Part shown: piece by piece, positions 57,702 to 64,000 of the stretch
Layout of the letters: each line of letters begins with the position of its first letter
Numbering within the stretch: the first letter of the stretch is position 1
Position numbers and translations under genes: made by a program
Notes under the pieces: model-generated
Told to the model about the DNA's origin: nothing
Databases searched by the model: none
What the model saw: only the letters and a program-made list of their open reading frames with translations
Assembly (NCBI GenBank): GCA_964035545.1
Contig: OZ037771.1
Coordinates: 3,771,128 to 3,835,127 of the forward strand
Length of the DNA: 64,000 nt
From: Bugula neritina
Lineage: Eukaryota; Bryozoa; Gymnolaemata; Cheilostomatida; Bugulidae
Reading direction: 5' to 3'

Positions 57702-60700
57702 TCACGACTTTCTCCCGGACCAGACTCTAGAGAACACGCTCTTTACCGTCTGTTGAATACTCTGAAAACACCAAATAAGTTATAAATGATAAAGGAAATT
57801 ACAAATAGAAAGTCCAGTTAGGATCCAATTTAGCTAAAAAAATGTAATAGAATTATTTTATATTACAGGAATTAAATAGTTAATAGAAAGAGATCAAAAT
57901 TATGTTACACATATCTAGCTATATTCTATGTTGAATACTATAAAATAATACTGATGAAGATGACAGAATGGGTAAGGATTGTTAAAACATTATGTTATGA
58001 TATAAAAACAAGTGGTGATAATTAATGAACTATAACCACAAAAATGCATTCGACAAGACAATGGGACATGCTGACTGTAGCAAACAACATGAATATTACT
58101 AAAGGCAGCGTGTTTGAGGCATTAAACTGAACTGACAATGATATCCAGTGACTGTAGGACAGAGGTAACTACTGCTAGGTTCAAGGTCGTGACAACAACA
58201 ACTAAAGCAAACAAACTGGATTGCCTTTAGATATACCCAACAGAGACTGGCTTACAGGGGTGCGTGTACAATGTAGTACATGTAGACCATTCAGTTTACC
58301 TTTTAATAGCCCAGACTTCTAATAAACCCTAGAATCTGAAACATCGTACAAACTGATAGACTAGCAGATAAACAGTGCTACCAAATATGTCATATAATCA
58401 GGCAGACAACTCCTCAAGAACTCTTTGGTTTGGGAAATCCTACAGCAGACACAATTTGCTGCCGATATAACAATACACTAGAATATGGCCGTCACCTTAT
58501 TTCCTGTAGTCGTGGGGCTGAGATTAGAGACAGCCGGCTTCTTCTCTGGCATCGAATCAAGCAGCTTCTGGTATCTCAGCTAAAAACAGACATTACATAT
58601 AATTGTGAGCTGGATATGTTTTAGCATCAACATGACTTTACTAATACTTCACACAGAGCACCTGCTAGCACCAGTCTTACAAGCCGCTATTAATTTACTC
58701 AGAGCACCTGTTGGCACCTGCTGGCACCTGCTGGCACCTACCTTACAAGCAGCTTCTATCACTTTACACAGAGCACCTGCTGAAGGCTCACAATGAAAGA
58801 CATGCACCACAAACTCATCCTCAGCTGTATGAACTATGGTGCCCATCAGTCTAAAAAATGGGGCAAACATGCTTTTTACCTGTTTTAGCCAACATCAAAA
58901 CATATTCAAATTCTAATAACAGAGCAATATTTTACTAAACACAGTCAACGTATTAGTTTGCTGGACAAATAATTGAGCTTAGTTTAGACTGGTAGTCCTA
59001 AGACCTCTTAGATAGAGGAGTTGTGGGACTTTATCCAGACTTGAGAATTTGTTACTTCTTGTTATACGTGACGCCGGCTAGTATTCTATTACTATTAATA
59101 AGAGATTCACAACACTTGGCATTTCAGCTTGACCTCTTTAGCAAAACTTACTTGACGTCTTCAGCTGATATGCCAAAGAAAGTGAGAAAGCGAAGTCTGG
59201 TGTCCAGTTTGACGTCATTTTCGTCGGCGATGTTGACTACTCTGATGTCAGCAGATGAGACGGTAACGTTAGTCAGCAACCAGTCATCTCTGAGCATAAA
59301 ATATTACGGTAATATAGTAATATAGTGTAACAGTATGACATGACAATATAAATAATAATTATATAACAATATAATGCGCAGTATAGCATAATTAATGTAT
59401 ATTATATTTAATACAGTAGTATATATCATATGTAATACAATAGTATATTATTACATGTATACAGTAGTAGTGAAGTAGCCAACCTGTTTGTGGATCTGTA
59501 AACCTTTTCTATGGCAGCATTGACCACATCCATACCAGAGTGTTTGTGAGTCTGAGTTGAGCCTAAATAGTGGCACTTCTTCGTCTTTGATGAGGCGTTC
59601 ATGGCTGCTGGCAGCACAACTAGAAACCAAAGAGTATATAGACTAAATACAAAGAGTATATAGACTACATACAAAGAGTATATAGACTATATACAAAGAG
59701 TATATAGACTACATACAAAGAGTATATAGACTACATACAAAGAGTATATAGACTATATACAAAGAGTATATAGACTACATACAAAGAGTATATAGACTAC
59801 ATACAAAGAGTATATAGACTACATACACATCATGCATACCTTTACCCTTCTCTGCTATCAGCTCCAAAGCATGAAGACTGGAGTCATTTGGTTTATCAGG
59901 ACTAGGAGTCTTGTTCTTTCTTTCCTTAGCCAGCCGAGAGCAGATCTCCTTCAAAGTATTAGCGACATGCTTGGCGGGCACTTCACACCGGAACACGTGA
60001 CACTTGTGCATTCTAGTCACTGGGTCACGCGCCACGTACGCAAAGTCACTGAAATCATACACAGAGTCTACCATAAGAAACGAATTACAACCCTAATCTA
60101 ACTATTGGTTAAAACGACAAGGCAATGAAGATATCTATTTAGGGCAGAGTCTACCATAACAAACGAGCTAAAAACTGTGATCAAATTGAAGAAGTGATGG
60201 AGATATTTACTTACAAGCATTTAAAACAGTTCGCGCTAATATCAAGTTTCCAGTTCCTTATATAAAGTAAATGGTTGGAAATACTAATTGATATGTTTTT
60301 GTAAACAAGAAATATAATTTAAGTTGTCATAGAAATGTCATGTATTCTACCCCTGAACTCAAGTATTCTAGGTAACAATCGAGCCTTCAAGTGCATATTA
60401 AGTACTACTTAAGTCAGAGTGTACTCATAACTCACCAAGTGTTCTGACTCCCAACCCCCCACACTCTAATGGTGTGTATTGGCTGTACAGAGAGCACTGT
60501 GGTGGACACTGGGTCAACTAAACACAGTTCCTTGCCATCAATTTCCAGAGAGAGTTCCTTGCCCTACAGAGAGAGGGGGACGTCGCATAGGAAATGTAGG
60601 CTATTGAAGTCAACATACTATATTACTAGCTATAAACAGTTTAGACTGAGTACCATGCCACTAAAAGTAGACTGGGCACCATACTTATACCAGAGTAGAC

Positions 60701-63090
60701 TGAATAGCATACTACTAACATATTAGACTGAGTACCATACTACTAACATATTAGACTGAATAGCATACTAGTAACACTGAAGACTACCTCGGTGTGCCAG
60801 GCCGTCCCATCATTAGCTTTGCCACTCGACAGATCCATGATGCATCTATTAATAGATCGGCAGCTGGTCTCCTGGTCCTGAAGGTCGGACTCGGTCATCG
60901 CCGCCCATCCTATAGAGTGGACTGAGAACTTAATGGGCTGCTCTGGATGATTGTAGGGCACTGTGTCACCCGCCCCTCCTCCGCCATTGATTGATCTGAA
61001 CACAAAACCACAGGAAACATAAGCTCGAATACTTAATTTTTTTCTATATATTCTCGAAACTTTAAGATACTCAGTTTTATATGCCCGGAGGTACAATACA
61101 TGTAGATAGGAGTTATGCACACTTGCTAATACTACATAAAAACAAGTAACACTGCAGCATAAAACACCAAGAAAGTCATTACCTCAACCAACTACGTGCA
61201 AGAGAAAAGATGATACACTCTGTAGTACTCTGTAGTACTCTGAAGTACTCTGAAGAGTGAGTAACTAGCAGCTACAGTTGTGGATATGAAACTCAGTGAT
61301 ACTTACAGTGATTTGATTGTTTTATCAGCCAAGTTTATTAGGCTACTCTCCATAGACTTGAGATGATCGGCTGGGGAAGACAATTCCTATAAATAGGTTG
61401 AACATGAGGGGATAATTCTCTATGAAACAGTAGAAAAACTATATCCACAGTACACTATACTCACAGTACACTATACTCACAGTATACTATACTCACAGTA
61501 CACTATACTCACAGTACACTATACTCACAGTACACTATACTCACAGTACACTATACTCACAGTACACTCTACTCACAGTACACTATACTCACAGTACACT
61601 ATACTCACAGTACACTATACTCACAGTACACTATACTCACAGTACACTATACTCACAGTACACTATACTCACAGTACACTATACTCACAGTACACTATAC
61701 TCACAGTACACTATACTCACAGTGGGTGTATTACCATCTGTATACTCAGGCCTATCTCTCTGTATTCTGCCAGTGCGGATATGCCAATAATATTCCCCTT
61801 CCTCATCTACACACCTCTTCCACCCCACAGGAAGTACTGGCTCTTCCTCTTCCTGTATCCATAGCAACGCAATAAACACTGTCCATAGCAACGCAATAAA
61901 CACTGTCCATAGCAACACAATAAACACTGTCCATAGCAACACAATAAACACTGCCCATAATAACGAAATACATTATACATAGTAACAGCAGCATACTGCT
62001 TCCAATATAGAAACAACAGCTGTGTCACCACAAGAGCAGATTAGTAAAGAGATCACATGTCATCTATACTAGCTATGTCCTGTAACAAGTCACCCCGCTG
62101 ACTACCGACGGCAGCATTCTATAGAACAGCTGTCAGCTAGACTAGCCCAGACTTGCCCACTCAGTTTTGTAATAAAAAACATCATTATTGAAACACTAGG
62201 TTGTAGGGAAAACAGCAGCACCAAACACACTAAATCCTTTATACGAAAAGTAACTATAAACTACCTTCTTTTCAAGAGTTTTCTCAGGAGACTTGCGAGA
62301 CTTATCTATGACGGCGTATATGTCCTCACTGTTGTTGAGTACCATTGACTTAGCAGGGGAACTTGTACTACCACCCGTGGGCTCTGAAGGACTTGGGGCT
62401 ACACTGCCAGAATCTAAATCGTCTCCACATGAATCGCTACAAGCAATTATACCTTATATACTCTTATAGTAAATCTGGGGGCTGGCCGACTAAGACTACC
62501 CTTCTCTCTTCCTGTGCATACACAACAGTTTTAACATGACCTTCTCGAGAAAATGCAACTTGGCAGGAAAATTTGATTTAAAATTAAATGTCTACAAGCA
62601 AAAAGAAAAAAAATTTTCTTAGTCCACCATGAAAACCTCCAAAGGCTGAGAGTATACCCTGAAAACCTTACAAACTGGTGCTAATAGAATAATAGAAAAT
62701 AGATAAATTTCTCTGTTTTAATATTTTCATGATCACCTAAAGCCACATTTTAATGTCATAACAATTAATAATAAGTTTCAAAAATAAACAAAGGTATTTC
62801 CTGAGCCAATGCACTTGTTAGTTTTGTAAAGTGCACAAAAAATGGAGCTTTCACTATAAGAATTGTCTTTTTCATGTAAAAATTTTTGTAGGGTTTCCCT
62901 AAAAGAAAAAATTAAAGCTAGTTCCATAATAAAACTACCACCAATAAGTACCATGATACCTGTTGGATGTGAGGAGGGAAACATCCTCATAAGAAAATTC
63001 TACTTTAGACTTAGCAGAGTCTGAAGTTTCCAGAACTTCATCAGCAGAGGCATAGAGTGGGTCCTCATCACTGCCACCCTCTAAAGACAT
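57702..63090 (-). CDS. APBB: Fe65/APBB family adaptor (WW-PTB1-PTB2), complete, 12 coding exons
   Basis: Exons: 63090-62960, 62436-62265, 61852-61735, 61370-61307, 60995-60788, 60563-60436, 60048-59840, 59619-59484, 59289-59152, 58850-58742, 58579-58496, 57761-57702 (1557 nt, 518 residues). The ATG at 63090 has an in-frame TGA 21 nt upstream. The N terminus is acidic (GGSDEDPLYASADEV). The WW domain is at residues 108-137 (LPVGWKRCVDEEGEYYWHI). PTB1 spans about 183-310 (FSVHSIGWAAMTESDL; IRVWGVGSQN; DFAYVARDPVTRMHKCHVFR). PTB2 spans about 356-484 (KCHYLGSTQ; DDWLLTNVTVSSADIRVVN; VVHVFHCEPSAGALCKVIEA). Fe65 proteins bind the NPxY tail of APP through PTB2 and act in transcription and actin control. 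The second WW Trp is replaced (GRIQRDRPE where QWEPP is usual). Length is close to APBB3 but the paralog cannot be fixed; invertebrates usually have one. Confidence 0.93.
59628..59826. repeat. 22-bp minisatellite filling APBB intron 7
   Basis: About nine units of actacatacaaagagtatat plus ag, occupying nearly all of the 220-bp intron 59620-59839. On the sense strand each unit reads CTCTTTGTATGTAG, which resembles the true acceptor CTCTTTGGTTTCTAG next to exon 59619. Confidence 0.92.
61447..61722. repeat. 16-bp minisatellite filling APBB intron 3
   Basis: About 17 nearly perfect units of actcacagtacactat between the WW exon (61735) and exon 4 (61370). On the sense strand each unit contains CTGTGAGTATAG, that is, a GTGAGT donor-like hexamer. 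Confidence 0.95.
61859..61985. repeat. 24-bp tandem repeat upstream of the APBB WW exon
   Basis: Four clear units of a 24-bp word (ccatagcaacgcaataaaca + ctgt) plus a decayed fifth, at the acceptor end of intron 2. The last unit abuts the acceptor of exon 61852. Confidence 0.92.
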
Positions 63091-64000
63091 GACTACTGCT
63101 CTAGGAAATCAGGCTAGTCGTTTCTATCTACAGACAGAGTGATAAAATATTAGTTGATGCTGTCAACAGCTTGTACAGTGCGTTGATAAACATGCTAGAG
63201 ATAACTCAAGAGCAGCAATGAGATATCATTGTACACGAATAATCTTACAACTTTATCAGATTAGATATGTTATGCGTTCAGCAAAATCTAATGTACTGTA
63301 AAAACTATACGATTGGCAAAGATAAGCTGAGAAACTAGAAACTTTGCACAGTCTAAAAATATTCTTACAAAAACTCAGCCAAAATAAATAGCCCAGCATA
63401 TTTAGTTTCTCTACTATTCCCAAATCCCATAGAAAGCTGTGAAGTAGCCATAGACTGTTGGGTAGTATTGACTATATTACTATTATAGGCTAATAGAAGA
63501 TACCCAGTACACCAGAGTATAGATTCCCTATGGCCTTCCTTTACTATTTAATAACAAATCTACATCACAAGTATCTTACATAAGTTGATATTCAATTTAT
63601 TTGAAGTCTTTGGTCTCACAGGTAAATTTAGAAGATGTTAGTAAACAGTTTCAATCAATTAGAATAAGAAAACAGAACTATTCCCACCCAAATCACCGAG
63701 TTAGAGGTTTAGCAACTCCAACTTCTAAGACTTCCTAGATCAATAAATACCGCAGCTCTTAACTACATTAAACTTTGAACAACTTATAGTTACAAGTACC
63801 AAATACTAATACACGTCAACCTACGAGTTGCAGGTACTAAATACTAATACATATAAACCTATGAGTTGCTGGTACTAAATACTAATACATGTTAACCTAT
63901 GAGTTGCAGGTACTAAATACTAATACATATAAACCTACAAGTTGCAGGTACCAAATACTAATACAGGTCAACCTACGAGTTGCAGGTACTAAATACTAAC
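63091..64000. other. APBB upstream region and window end
   Basis: No coding exon seen. It should hold the 5' UTR exon(s) or promoter of APBB. TTTCCTAG at 63102-63109 (minus) could be an acceptor just before the start codon. The right end is a minisatellite. Confidence 0.5.
63783..64000. repeat. 38-bp minisatellite running off the window end
   Basis: More than five units of a 38-bp word (gagttgcaggtactaaatac then taatacatataaacctat). Alternating units carry atataaac or gttaacc/gtcaacc variants, suggesting a higher-order two-unit repeat. Confidence 0.9.

Noticed and set aside
61803-62031. Minus-strand ORFs rich in repeated CVAMDS or QCLLCCYG words
   Set aside because: These are the 24-bp minisatellite read in other frames; the real exon is 61735-61852.

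Overview
The window is AT-rich animal nuclear DNA with small GT-AG exons, long introns, microsatellites, SINE-like repeats and no operon structure. The content points to a mollusc, probably a gastropod. The main reason is a tandem cluster of secreted plant-type (ligninase/ascorbate-peroxidase fold) heme peroxidases with low-complexity Arg/Pro/Gln tails. Peroxidase-like proteins of this kind are known from limpet (Lottia) shell matrix. The species assignment is an inference.

Layout. (1) 944-18038, minus strand: 15 internal exons of a WW-PDZ-FERM scaffold gene of the FRMPD4/Preso type, open at both ends. (2) 18039-28208: about 10 kb with no supportable exon, holding a hAT-like MITE and a decayed hammerhead-ribozyme repeat. 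(3) 28209-30722, minus: a complete five-exon RPS3 gene. Three of its four introns each carry a box C/D snoRNA with the same antisense element, complementary to the 5' end of 18S rRNA (SNORD27-type). (4) 30746-34321: intergenic, with one tRNA-derived SINE. (5) 34322-56479, plus: four tandem peroxidase-like genes, here PX1-PX4, with the same exon phases and different C-terminal tail exons. (6) 57702-63090, minus: a complete 12-exon Fe65/APBB family adaptor (WW-PTB-PTB), several of whose introns are largely minisatellite.

All exon chains were joined by eye from splice sites and reading phase. RPS3, APBB and the four peroxidases each sum to a whole number of codons (241, 518, 312, 465, 475 and 379 residues), which supports the models. 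RPS3 is a housekeeping gene. FRMPD-like and Fe65-like are intracellular scaffolds, each with a WW domain lacking the second Trp. The peroxidase array looks like a lineage-specific secreted family: the core is conserved while the terminal exon is swapped, expanded or collapsed. PX3 and PX4 come from a recent duplication of about 5.6 kb that copied the promoter, a 5' noncoding exon and the 3' UTR.

Most notable: the tail-diversifying peroxidase array, the triplicated SNORD27-like snoRNAs inside RPS3, and a near-complete type I hammerhead ribozyme inside a PX2 intron.
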